Source of the DNA: Canna indica
Taxonomy: Eukaryota > Streptophyta > Magnoliopsida > Zingiberales > Cannaceae
Direction: 5' to 3'
DNA: 64,000 nt
NCBI GenBank assembly: GCA_034359265.1
Contig: CP136891.1
Location: forward strand, 42,772,001 to 42,836,000
Positions 21,801 to 32,077 of this stretch are shown piece by piece. The notes beneath the pieces were generated by a model. It was not told the DNA's origin, did not search any database, and was given only the letters and a program-made list of their open reading frames with translations. A program made the translations under genes and the position numbers. Every line of letters starts with the position of its first letter. Within the stretch, counting starts at the first letter, position 1.

Positions 21801-22260
21801 CTCTTTGAGGCACTTGAGAAGGATGAGAGGCGCTCTATATGATAATGAAACCATATGATGATATGAGGATACCTTTAATGGTGGTGCAGTAAGCAAGAAA
21901 GTGTTCCTAGCTGGGTACTGTAAACCGGTAAGGTGACTAAGGCTTTGTGCTTTGCTACTTACTTTGCCACTTAGGATAGCACCGGATAAAGGAGTTTATT
22001 ATTCAGTGGGAGTTGTTCCTCAGATTGCTAGTTCAACATCGGTATTGTATGACAATTCTAGGACTATTGGATAAAGTTAAGGAACTAAGATCCCGTGAAG
22101 ATCATTGCTTCTCTTAAAAGACGGTATCACCTCGTCGTTGGAAAGAGGTGACGACTGAAACAATTTATTGTAGATTAAACTGATTACCACAGCAGTAAAT
22201 TTGATCATCACTGAAATTTGGTATACAAATACTAGGTTGATTGGCTAAAGTGCAAGTGGG
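18880..22260 (+). pseudogene. B1 gag-pol remains (gag, protease, integrase, RT, RNase H)
   Basis: Copia gag-pol in the order gag, protease, integrase, RT, RNase H, with stops and frame changes in every domain. Gag: HLKELYGEESRTARFELS near 18998-19060 and a knuckle remnant near 19410-19463 (YGHWKRNCK, with one Cys lost). Integrase: ITTQARK, then MIRHGYVHLFWHK and FERRNHTLLD (20070-20360). RT: remains from 20876 (ELQRSIYGL near 21238). RNase H: to about 22260. The reading can be recognised only by comparison with the better copy B2, and no domain could be functional. Many stops are TGA/TAG at expected Trp, Gln or Arg codons. Confidence 0.78.
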
Positions 22261-22897
22261 AGAATGAAGGGAATAATGCTCTTGAGCCAATCACATGTTC
22301 ATGTGTTTAGGGACAATTCATGGGTAATCAACTTAAGACAACCTTTTCATCATATGCGGCATCTTTATTCATAAAGATTTTGATGAACCCCATGAACCCG
22401 TGCAAATGATTCTGAGGCCATGATGAGTTCATGCTAGCGAGACTTGGAATCCAGATGCCCATGTTCTAAATGTTCCTACTCATAGGATCACCAATTAGGG
22501 GATTGGTGATTCCGAATAGACTAGTGCACTTGATACATTCCCTATACAATAAGGGGTAGCTGATCTCACAGTTATCTATGAGCCGTCATTAATGTACAAG
22601 TGCAGGTGCTCATTAGGGAATGACTTCACTGAATGGACCTGCATGAGGAACACAAAATGGAATCGTTATATGAGTGTCAATAGGATGTTCCTCAGGTGAT
22701 AGTAGATGCAAGCAGTCCTTGGACCTGAGGTTGTCCTGGTTACCTTGTGAGTGACGACTCATTGCTTTGGTTCTATCCCTACGTGGCCCTTAGTATCATG
22801 TGCTGGGTATTAATGAGCATGGGGAAGCATTCATGGAGGTAGGTGAGCGACCAACATGGAATCAGTTACTCCTAGTGAGAGGAGATATTGTCCTATG
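22261..22897 (+). other. B1 segment between pol and 3' LTR
   Basis: About 640 bp, noncoding. It is conserved in B2, on minus at 38415-39030, and at 46333-46965. It includes the sentence-like block TGATTGGCT...CACATG and a purine patch GAGAGGAGATA just before the LTR, the likely plus-strand primer. Confidence 0.6.
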
Positions 22898-24346
22898 TGT
22901 CCTTGCAAGTGTCGACTCAAAAATCTTTGGCTAGAGTAGATATGAAAGTCAGGAAGATGTTTCTGACATTTCATTATTGAGACGACATCTTGGCGGGTGG
23001 AATACATATGAAGCGATATTAGGGTTTGATACTTCTTCCGTACCCTAGCCGACTTTGGGAGATTGTAACCGAGGGATTTAGTTGCATGATAACTAATCAC
23101 CGAAGGGTGATCGATCCCTGTAGATTGAACCTCACAGTATCCGGGTAGTCATGACAAGTTGCTAGACGTCAATCTTGACTTGTGAGTGGAGTCGCTCACA
23201 ACCACAATAAAGGGGTTTAGTGGTGACTCATAAGATTCGAATAGAAGTTGTTCTATTAGATATATCTCTCTGTTATGCCCAACTCACTATTGGTTTAGTG
23301 TGGGGCCCAAAGGGTCACACGCAATAGGCTAACCTCGTAACGGCCCTTATGAGATAAAGTCCAAATGCGGCACTATATATCTACCAGCATGGACATGCTC
23401 CAACATGATCACAGATCTCTTTTACGAACATGATAGGAAATATGTTTTCCTACAGGAACGAATGCACACCCTAAATTGTAGGGCATCCCTAAATTGTAGG
23501 GATTGGCAAATGATAAATTCTAATCAATAAGAATTTAATTTATAGAGATAAATTAAAGTTTATATTTAGTTGGATTTAATTAATTTCGAATTAATTATAA
23601 ATCCATTAAATATAAATTATTGTTTTGGAAGGCAAACCCCAGAATTTTGAATTCCTGGGAGAGGATTTAAAACAGGGGGGGGGGTCTACCATGGGTGGCC
23701 ACATCCTACTCCCCTTATAAATAGGTGGCCTAACCTCCTTCAAGGGTTAAGCAAATTGGTTGGAGTTCTTGGAGAAGAGCAAGGGCTTGGATTCTTGAGA
23801 AGCTTCTTGAAGAGAAAGACTCCAAAGAGCTCCTCTTGATCTCAATGGGTGCCCGACCATCTTGTTTTTCCTTCTTGGGTTTGTGAAGCCGAATTGAAGG
23901 TCTCTTTCTCTTGGGTGTGTCATCTCCTTCATCTTCTTGGAGTAGTCCATGAAGGACAACGAGGTATTCCTTCATCTTCCTTCTTATTCCGTAGTTTTCT
24001 CATCCCTTCTTCCTTCCTTTTGGTGCTCTGTTCTTGGTGGAAGGGCCGACTTCACCTTGGTGTGTTTTGGGGTTGAGATTGCCTCTCCGTTGAGCCGCAA
24101 CGAGTCATGATGTTCGCTGCCCCTTGGTTGTGATGCGCCTGGTGTGGACCTTCCTTGGAGGACATGCGCGTGTGCGTCTTGAAATGGGGATAGGAGCAGC
24201 CATACCATTCGAGGTATAAGGTATATATTCTCCTTCTACTCGTTGATTGAATTCCTTAAAGATTGCTAAAGTAGATCGCTGATTTTGGGATAGTTTGAAT
24301 TTTTTAATTTGCTTTTTCCGCTGCATTTTCGATTCCTATCCCAACA
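22898..24346 (+). repeat. B1 3' LTR
   Basis: About 1449 bp, TGTCCTTGC to CCCAACA, with one TATA box (23716-23723) after a short G run. It lacks the duplication of the 5' LTR. Start may vary by a few bases. Confidence 0.82.
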
Positions 24347-24394
24347 GGTCGATGCGCGACCCCCACCAATTCTCGTCACTAAAACCCAGTTTTC

Positions 24395-24743
24395 TTGTAG
24401 CGACTCTATGATTGTGTTGTCATAGAGAGATAGTTGGTTAGTACTTGTAATAACAAATAGTTTGTTTGTTATTTCCAATTCACTTTAGTACTGATAGTTG
24501 GATTTCAGAGTGTGAAATTCTAAAACTAATATTGTACTTTGTTGAAAGTGGATTGTGCATCTATCCGGTGAGGGCCCCACATATTAGGTGATAAGTTTGT
24601 CACTGAAATGCGTAAACAAATTCTTATGTTTGCGTGATTCTTTATGGTTAATTTTTTTTTGTTACTCCTCTATTTTGAAAGCTGTTGCAATAGCAGTTGC
24701 AACTTCCTGTGCAATTGCCCATTAACAGAAAGCTCCCTTAGAT
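24395..24743 (+). repeat. Copia E LTR fragment, plus orientation
   Basis: Matches, as a reverse complement, the U5-side half of the LTR at 25209-26011. It lacks about the last 12 bases of that LTR. A 14-base motif CGGTGAGGGCCCC with small changes occurs twice (near 24560 and 24745), and at the first site it replaces LTR sequence present in the other copy. 24347-24394 before it is unassigned. Confidence 0.7.
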
Positions 24744-24759
24744 CTATTCGGTGAGGGCC

Positions 24760-25194
24760 CCGCAGTGTTCAGGATTTCAACTTTGAACTTCTGAAGTGTC
24801 AGGGATCCTTCAAGATTAGTTTCTAAAATTTCCCAGGCTTGCTTTGCTAGTGTACGAACCGAGATCAGTTTGAACTGAGATGGATCAACTCCACTGAAGA
24901 TAGCATTAAGGCTTTATTGTCATAGTTTGCAGTAGTGATTTCTACTTCAGTATACTGACTTACGCTCGGTCCCATCTGTCATCGTGGGTGGTGTGTAGCC
25001 AATCTCAATAGTATCTCAACAACGGTCATCTAGAGACTTAATGAAAGCTCTCATCCGAGCCTTCCATTAAGCATAGTTTGTTTCTATCAGCAAAGGTGGA
25101 ACATTGACTGAGTTTCCTATAGGCATTCTTCTATCTTGGGGATGAAAGGGTAGAGACACTCCAAGGTTCTATGTTGGTAAAGGTCAGCATAATC
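24760..25194 (-). pseudogene. Copia E gag N-terminal fragment
   Basis: Read on minus directly after the primer site. It has the copia gag opening with NSVNVPPL, then KARMRAFIKSLDD, IGYTPPTM and later FKLISVRTLAKQAWEILE and LEGSL. UBN2/DUF4219-type capsid region. It contains several stops (for example where Trp is expected before KARM). The zinc knuckle and all of pol are missing because the reading runs into the inverted LTR piece. Confidence 0.75.
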
Positions 25195-25206
25195 GCTCTG
25201 ATACCA
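25195..25206 (-). other. Primer binding site of copia E
   Basis: Reverse complement reads TGGTATCAGAGC exactly, two bases inside the LTR end at 25209. It proves the minus orientation of this LTR-gag piece. Confidence 0.85.
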
Positions 25207-25208
25207 AT

Positions 25209-26011
25209 TGACAAGATAGTCTCTAAGGGAGATTTCTGTTAATAGACACGAAGTTGCAACTGCTATGGTAACTGCTTTAAAACAGAGTGAGTAACAGATA
25301 TAAAATAACCACAAAGAAACACGCAAACACACAAAGATTTGTTAATGCAGTTCCGTGATAAACTTGTCACCTAATCTACTATTAGTACAGAGTAACAGAT
25401 GCCAAATCCACTATCTACAAAGTACAATATAAGTTCCAGGATTTCACACTCCAAAATCCAACTATTAGTACTAAAGTGAATTAGAAATAACAAACCAACT
25501 ATATGCTATTACAAGTACCAACCACTTGCCTGTCTATTATAACTCAATCATAGAGTTCTCTCGTCCACACAATCTCTGTGTTGTAGTGAGTTCAACAACC
25601 CAACTCTATCTTGACTTGAAGATGAATGAAATAGTTTGTTTCCATCGATACACTCCATAGTCTCAATTCCTCATATAATTGGCAACTCGGTTTTAGCACA
25701 TAGGAGACTTCCCGATCCATATATTCTCTTTCCTCATATATAGAGAAAGCCAACCAACTCCCATAAAAGTCATTTAACACACAACCTTAACTTCATCAGC
25801 TTTAAATTAAAAAGATAGCAATAATATATCATAATGCTTCGGTCATATAAGCCTCAAGAAAAACCGCCCAAACTATCAATAAAAACCACATCATTTCTTC
25901 CATAATTGACCAAGTGATTAAAGATGAACATTAAATCAATAATAATTTCTCATGAAGCATCAATAATTTTAGCAAACAGAAAGACATCATCGCATCAGCA
26001 TTAATTCAACA
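25209..26011 (-). repeat. Copia E 5' LTR, minus orientation
   Basis: About 803 bp, from TGTTGAATT (ending at 26011 on plus) to CTTGTCA next to the primer site. The start is inferred from the TG motif only. 26012-26067 beside it is unassigned. Confidence 0.65.
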
Positions 26012-26067
26012 GAAACTCCACAGCATCCAGAGCAGTTATTACTGACTTACAACTTAGAACTTAACTA

Positions 26068-26280
26068 CTATTCTTTTTGCCAAATATAGCCAACACAACA
26101 TAAGCCAAACACCAACAAACAATGCATAACCTTTTCAAGTATATCATTTGAGAATGAGCAATATAGAAAGTGCATTGTTTTAGCATTCAATGCAAACAAT
26201 CTAACTTGTTCTTGAGTCCAATCATTAATGTCAATGCACCATAGATCTAAACTTTGTGTTTTAAGAAATTTATACATCAT
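26068..26280 (-). pseudogene. SG-family gag fragment
   Basis: Seventy codons matching the UBN2-type part of SG1 gag: FLKTQSLDLWC, DINDWTQEQVRLFALNAK, CSFSNDILEKVMHC. About 24 bases of the SG1 reading (between LDLLC and DINEW) are missing. Both ends are cut: the N-terminal side joins an LTR piece (26281-26684) without primer site, and the C-terminal side is lost after the VMHC motif. Confidence 0.8.
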
Positions 26281-26684
26281 GCTATTCCGAGCGACCGCCT
26301 CACCGATCAGAGCACTTTGTGCATTCCGGGCTCAGGTCGGTTGATCGCCTTTGCGACCGAACCAGGGAATCAACATTTTTTTGCTAATTTCATCTCACGA
26401 ACTTCATTTCCGATTTCCGTTTTCGAGATTTGATTTGGATAATATTATAATCAAGTTTGGGATATATTCCTAGGGTCATATTACATGATTTCTATTTCTA
26501 ACCCTAGATTTTCTATACAATCATCCTCAGAGCCATTTTTGACATTTTTTTGATATTTCTCTGAACGAAGTTTGCACGTGTATCACAACATCAACCTGAA
26601 CTCAAAACTACAAATATGCATTAGTTTCATGTTTGTTATCATCAAAATAGAGATCAAAGCCTAGGAGCAACCCTTTGGCCAACA
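26281..26684 (-). repeat. SG LTR 5' fragment joined to gag
   Basis: On minus it starts TGTTGGCC and contains TTTTGATGATAACAAACA and CGGTCG-type motifs. It then runs directly into gag codons, so U3 is fused to gag and the TATA box, hairpin module and primer site are deleted. Confidence 0.7.
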
Positions 26685-27937
26685 AAATAGCCACACTAGA
26701 GAGGGGGTGAATAGTGTGTTTGCTAATCTACCTAATTCCAGTTTTAATCATTTTCTTGATTACTTAGATTAGTTAATGCACAACTCAACTACTAAGTGAA
26801 TGCGAAAGCGAATAAACAAGTCGAGTAATCTATATGCAAAGTAAGCAATGCAAACAAAGTGATTTATAGTGGTTTAGCCCCAATGCCTACTCCACTACCG
26901 AAGCACCCCGCTTAGGATTTTCAAACTAACATTACTAGATTAATTTATTTCCTTTACAATGAGGACGTTTTCACCGGAGAGTCTCCGTTTTCACACCGAA
27001 GGCACTTCCACACCCGAAAGTCTCCACCTTCCTAACGAAAGCAGTCTCCCACCTCAAACCCTAAGGATAACACAACTAATCCTAGTAAACTAAGTTTACA
27101 CCTGTGGATTTAAACCTCAAACACCAAGGCTACCATCCAATTTCAAGACCTGCACTAGAGGTCTAACACAAACTCAAATACAATGAAAACAATAACAAAA
27201 TACAACAATAATAAGAGCAATTAATAAACAATATAAACTTAGCTCTCAAACAAAATGTCCTACCTCCTCTTGATGACTTGAAGACAAATCATAGCAAGAT
27301 CAAAGTCAAGATCAAGGTTTCTAGCCTCAAAGCTAGGGTTTCCAAGAATAGTGGTTCAATCAAGCTCAAGGATCATCAAAATATGGCTCAAGGATTGTTA
27401 GAGTATGTAAGGAAGGCTGGGGAGGCATATTTGTAGCCAAGGAAGTGAGGCTCGGATGAAACAACACAATGGTTTAAAAATGCACTGTTATCGACCGCCG
27501 ATCGATCAGTTGGTCGATCGGACCATCGATCAGACGTCGATCGAACATCTACTGTGGGTTTTTGCCTCGCGCCAGTCGCTCATCGGTCTTTCGCCAGTCG
27601 CTCATCGGTCGATGCTAGAAAGTACCTGTACTTTCCGTTTCTTTCTTTGTTTCAAGTTTCAGATTACGGGGTTGGTTCTTTAGGGGTCTTTGCATCATGA
27701 TGAGGATTAATACAAATGATCTAGACATCCTAAACCTAAACTCTATCCTTTTAGACGAATCCGAACGCGTTGACCAATATCCTTCCAAATTATCTGATTT
27801 CTTCGATATTTTCAATCGCGGACGTCGAGTGCTAACCGACTTGGAACCTAAAAATATTTCTCCTTGAAAACATTAGTTCCATGTTTGTTATCATCAAAAC
27901 CGAGATTAGGACCATGATTGAAAACCTTAGGCCAACA
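26685..27937 (-). repeat. SG-family LTR, minus orientation
   Basis: About 1250 bp. On minus it starts TGTTGGCCTAAGG at 27937, has the palindrome block (about 27487-27545), a weak TACAAATA box near 27435, the hairpin module (26898-26916, one mismatch) and the R/U5 phrase CACACTATTCACCCCC. The last few bases are missing and it abuts the next LTR start, giving a head-to-tail LTR-LTR junction. Confidence 0.8.
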
Positions 27938-28409
27938 AACCCGTCCCACCATGCAGCTACCACACCAGGAGCGGGAACCGAAGGGCTGCAAAACGACACG
28001 GGAAATATACACTGACTCAATCTACCTTGGCCAACCTAAGATGGCTAGCACGTGCTCTCCACAGTCCGCTCAAAGTTTGACCTTGGCACTCGCAACAATT
28101 CGGTAAACACAATAGCTCTGCGTCTACAACGGCTACCACACTCCCAAAAATCCAGAAAGCATCTCGCCATCAGGTTGCAGTTAGAAGCTAGCAGTCCTCA
28201 AGACTCCGACCAAGCTCGGGGGTTGGGGACTGGACTAGCATAATTTCATGTATAGTTGATGACGTATCAAATTACCATCTTTAGTAGCATAATTTCATGA
28301 TTTATCTTAGTTAAATACTACTTATTTACTATCATCTAGCTTATTTTATAATTTGGTTGAAAAAAATCAATTAAGAATTCAATTGTTTCTTGTGGGCATC
28401 AATTCAGAC
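27938..28409. other. Unassigned stretch
   Basis: About 470 bp. The first 300 are moderately GC-rich, the rest AT-rich. ORFs of 62-63 codons here resemble nothing I know. It separates the SG LTR from gypsy element T1 and may be remnant transposon DNA. Confidence 0.4.
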
Positions 28410-30744
28410 TATAAGACCAGAGGTTTCCTAATATAGAATTTATTTTGGTGCAGCGCACCAGACTAGGAGCTAGTCGGGTTGAGTCGTGAAATCGCTGCGA
28501 GTAGAAGGTATAATTTAAGTTTTATGAAATTTTTGCTAAGTATTCCTTTCCTTGAACATCATGAAATGATTTAGTAGAGTCGAATCTGAAATCATGTTCG
28601 CGGATCGAGTTGGGGTTCAAATCGGGCTCGGATTGAATTGAGTAGGGGCTAATTAAGTGAGAGGGGCAAAGTGATCAAAGGTAAATGAGGGAATTAAACC
28701 CTCAAGCCCTTAGCAGCCGTGCGGCTTAAGCATTGGAGCTGCACGCAGCTGGAGAAGAGAGAGGAGAGAAGGAGAGCTTTGAGGTCGACGTCGAATTCGT
28801 GCCGTCGTCGGAAAAATTGAGATCGTCGTCGCTCGTCCAATTTTTCCCTTACATCAAGGTGAGTGGATCGAACCCGATTATGTAGGGTAGGGGGGGGTAG
28901 CCGACCCAAGGTTTTAAGGGTTTTTTCGATTTCTCCAGTAATTTCGTCGATTCATCGATGTTTCTTCCAAGATTCGATTCAACTGTTATTTAAGCTATTT
29001 GCTTGAAGTTTTCTCATCATTTTCTTGATGATTGGGGCCGGCCACATGAAGGGTAAAAGGGGGAAGGTCATGCCGAATTTTCTCCCAATTCCCTAGAGTG
29101 GTCGAAAGCCCTCGGATTGAGTTTCTCTCGCGATTGATGACTTGATTCCTCTCAACCATGGCCGAGAACCTTTTTCCCCTACCCTGGTTGCTCTCGGCCG
29201 AGCATGAGCAGCCTTGGGTAGGCTCGGCCGAGTAGGTGGGGGAAGGGAAAAGGGCTCGAGTTGGTTCACGTTTACATGTAGGGTATTAAATCCTTGATTT
29301 CATATGGATCACTCAACCAATATATGAATTGTTAGTAGTGATAGATTGAGAATATCATGCTATAAGGAAATGTTCTTGATAGTGTATACATGGTTAGAAT
29401 TTCGTATGACATATAATTTTGAGAATGTTCCTCAATTAATTTACTAGTATTGAATTGTTACCATGATAGCTCAATTATTACCTTGCTGAAATTTATTGAT
29501 TAAATGCAGAATTAAATTTCTTTATTGTTGCAAACATGTGGTTATTCATGGTAGTAAGTGTAGAACAGTTTCCTTATAATTTAGATGTTGTGATATAATT
29601 GTATTTGAACATTTCTATGCTTATGACAAGTGATTTACACTTAAGGAACATGGCGAATGACACTAGATGATTATAAGGAAATTATAGGGTGTTAATTGTC
29701 GAAAAAATCAAGACATAGACAAGTTGGGTTTCACACCTAGAAATAAATCAGGGGGCACTAGTGTGCGGATGGGAGAGCCCGGAATGGGGGAGCTGGATGC
29801 GGGTGAATGCCCGGGATTAAATAAGGAAACTTTAGAACACTTTGCTTGTGTATTGTTATTGTGATGGTCGGCTGAGAAGCATGGATGGTCATGATGACTA
29901 ATGCTTGACTCGGCGGGTGATTAGGGCCTTGTAATTGCACCAGCGGGCCACGCCGACGGTAGACTCGAGTTGGGTGGGACTATCTATCCCTAACCCGGTG
30001 GGTTCCTGAGACTATTTGGCCATCCTTGTCGATGTCCCGATGATTGCTCTAACATTCCTTATGTGATATGTGGGCCGTGCGGCCGAATTATTATTTTGTG
30101 CTAAAGGCCGGGCCTAGCCGAGCCACCAGTTCTTGAGCAGGTTCTAGTGGCCGAGTGTTGCCTAATCTAGTAGGGTCGTTATGGCCAGTAGTATGGTTTA
30201 TACACGATGGCCTCTGGGCCGGTTGTCATTTCATGACTAGATAGATCCCTAAATTTATAAATTGCTGACTTATATGCATGTTGTTATTGGGGATTTATAT
30301 GGTGGTTCGAAAGAACCGCTCACTGAGTCCCATGTGGACTCACGATTTATTTCTCTTGTTTTTGTAGAGCCCGACCAGTGAGGTGAGGCTTGGAGTCATG
30401 GTGTAGCTGGAGGGCAAGCAGTAGCGTAGATCTCGTAGCAGCGTCCAGTAGTCGTAGTCGTGATGTCTAGGGTTGCTTTTTATACACTGAGTGATGTTTA
30501 ATTTGGAAACATGTATTTGACTTCTAACTCGAGATGTTCTTAATAGTTGGTTTGTTTTTACAACTCTTTTAAAATTGTTTGAGACTTAGTTTTAAATTAA
30601 ATAAAATTTTGCGTCGTTGTCCTTCTAGTTGTATTTTTTTGGTTGGCGTGTATTCTCAGTATTTTGCTATTCAGTGTATGTGGTAGGCTTCAGGGTAGGA
30701 TATAAACCCTGGCCGGTCACACGACCCTGAGTTGGGGCGTGACA
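28410..30744 (+). repeat. T1 5' LTR
   Basis: About 2335 bp. It starts TATAAGACC where the 3' LTR starts TGCAAGACC, so the TG is mutated; it ends GGGGCGTGACA. Inside are a palindrome TGAGGG / CCCTCA around AATTAAA (28686-28704) and a hairpin TGAGTCC / GGACTCA (30324-30342). The tail CCCTGGCCG, then CCTGAGTTGGGG, is shared with T2. Confidence 0.87.
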
Positions 30745-30748
30745 AAGT

Positions 30749-30760
30749 TGGTATCAGAGC
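30749..30760 (+). other. Primer binding site of T1
   Basis: TGGTATCAGAGC exactly, four bases after the LTR. Confidence 0.9.
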
Positions 30761-30957
30761 TTTTGGTTAGGTCTTGACTACGACTAGATGTTGGGTACCG
30801 AATGAGACATATGCTAGCGTGTCGACATACAGTATAGGTATGCTATGAGATCTGGCAACCACGACTGCACTCAGCGCACCTGCGGTTAGTAATTTAAATT
30901 ACTGTTGAATAAATTATTTATGTTAACGGGAGAATTGTTCTTTTTCTCTATTCTAGT

Positions 30958-32060
30958 GTGACAGAAACTCATAATGGTGCACTGAGCGGTAGTGGCAAAA
31001 ATTCGACAAAATGCCGGGGCCGAGGCCGAGGCTGGGGTCGGGGCAGGGAAAGAGAACAGTCCGAAGAGCAGGGACAGAATCCCGCGGTTGCTCAACTGCA
31101 AGCTCAGGTGGCTCAGTTAACAAAGGCTCTCCGCAGGGAGCAAGAGTTGAGGCAATAGATGCAACAGCAGCTGCAGCTGCAGCCAGTACCCATTGCCCCT
31201 TTGCTAGAGGAGGTGGCTGAGCAGGTGACACCGCAGATCAGGGTCCCAAGAGCACCTACATACGCAGACTTCGTCAAGTTTAGGCCGCCAGTATTCACCG
31301 GGACAGACCGACAGGTGGAAGTCACCGAGTTTCTAGGTGACTGTTACGAGCTGTGTGTGGAATTGGGATGTTCATCAGAGGAAGCAGCTCGAATGATTGG
31401 CCTACAGCTGAGGGGACCTACGAAGAACTGGTTGCATATCAATAACAGTCTATGAAATGGAGTTTACCCGGCTTTCTAAGTACCACCCAACACTGGTGGC
31501 TACTGAGACTGCTAGGGTGAAGAGGTTCGTAGAGGGATTGAGACCTCAGATAGGCAGGCTTATCCATTACACTGAGGACTCCACACTTGCTCGTGTGGTG
31601 GATGAGGCCCTACAGAAGGAAGCATTGGTGCCGTCCGAGAGAAATGATAGACCACCCAAGAAGAAATTTCAGCCTCAAGGATCTGGGGGTCAACCGTGGC
31701 ATTGAAATGGGACTGGGACCGCCGCAGATCACCAACAGAGCCATGGGCACAACAATAGTCGGGGCCGTGGAGGCCCAGGGTTAGGGGCGGTGAGGCAGGA
31801 AGAGTCAGGGGGCGCCGCTCAGAAGACAGACATGCCGCAGTGTGGTCGTTGTAACAAGAAACACTAGGGGGCTTGTTATGGCCACACTGATGCATGCTTC
31901 AGATGTGGGCAGGTTGGACACTTTAAGAAAGATTGCCCGAACAGAGGTGGCCAAAGATCTGAGCCGTCGAAGGGAAAAGCGCCGATGTCAATGGGGTCAG
32001 TGGCACAGAAAGGTCAGATGCAGAGCAAGGGGCCGTAGGCTAGCCATTTTGAGAGGTCGT
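30958..32060 (+). pseudogene. T1 gag
   Basis: Gypsy gag. An Arg/Gly-rich start (RGRGRGWGRG) and a Gln-rich coil (LQAQVAQLTKALRREQELRQ) precede the capsid region: TYADFVKFRPPVFTGT, then EFLGDCYELC and MIGLQLRGPTKNW. A CCHC knuckle CFRCGQVGHFKKDC lies at about 31895-31937. It would form the particle. A stop follows the Gln-rich part (31156). At about 31440-31456 the frame changes and roughly a hundred residues of the family's capsid are missing before LSKYHPTLVATE. Confidence 0.83.
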
Positions 32061-32077
32061 CTGCTAGAGTCTACGCC

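Larger units (their letters stand above)
15745..24346 (+). mobile_element. B1: full-length, degenerate Ty1/copia element
   Basis: Two related LTRs flank a primer site and recognisable gag, integrase, RT and RNase H remains, in plus orientation. Length about 8.6 kb. The 5 bases before (TTGTT) and after (GGTCG) do not match, so no target duplication is visible and one flank was probably rearranged. Near copies of the family on minus are B2 (37425-46332) and B3 (47138-51895). Confidence 0.85.

Noticed and set aside
27918..28243. Two small ORFs near 28 kb
   Set aside because: No recognisable domain, no conservation elsewhere in the window, length expected by chance.
30958..31220. Arg/Gly-rich ORFs read as an RNA-binding host protein
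   Set aside because: They are the start of T1 gag and its shadow frames, in the right place after the primer site.
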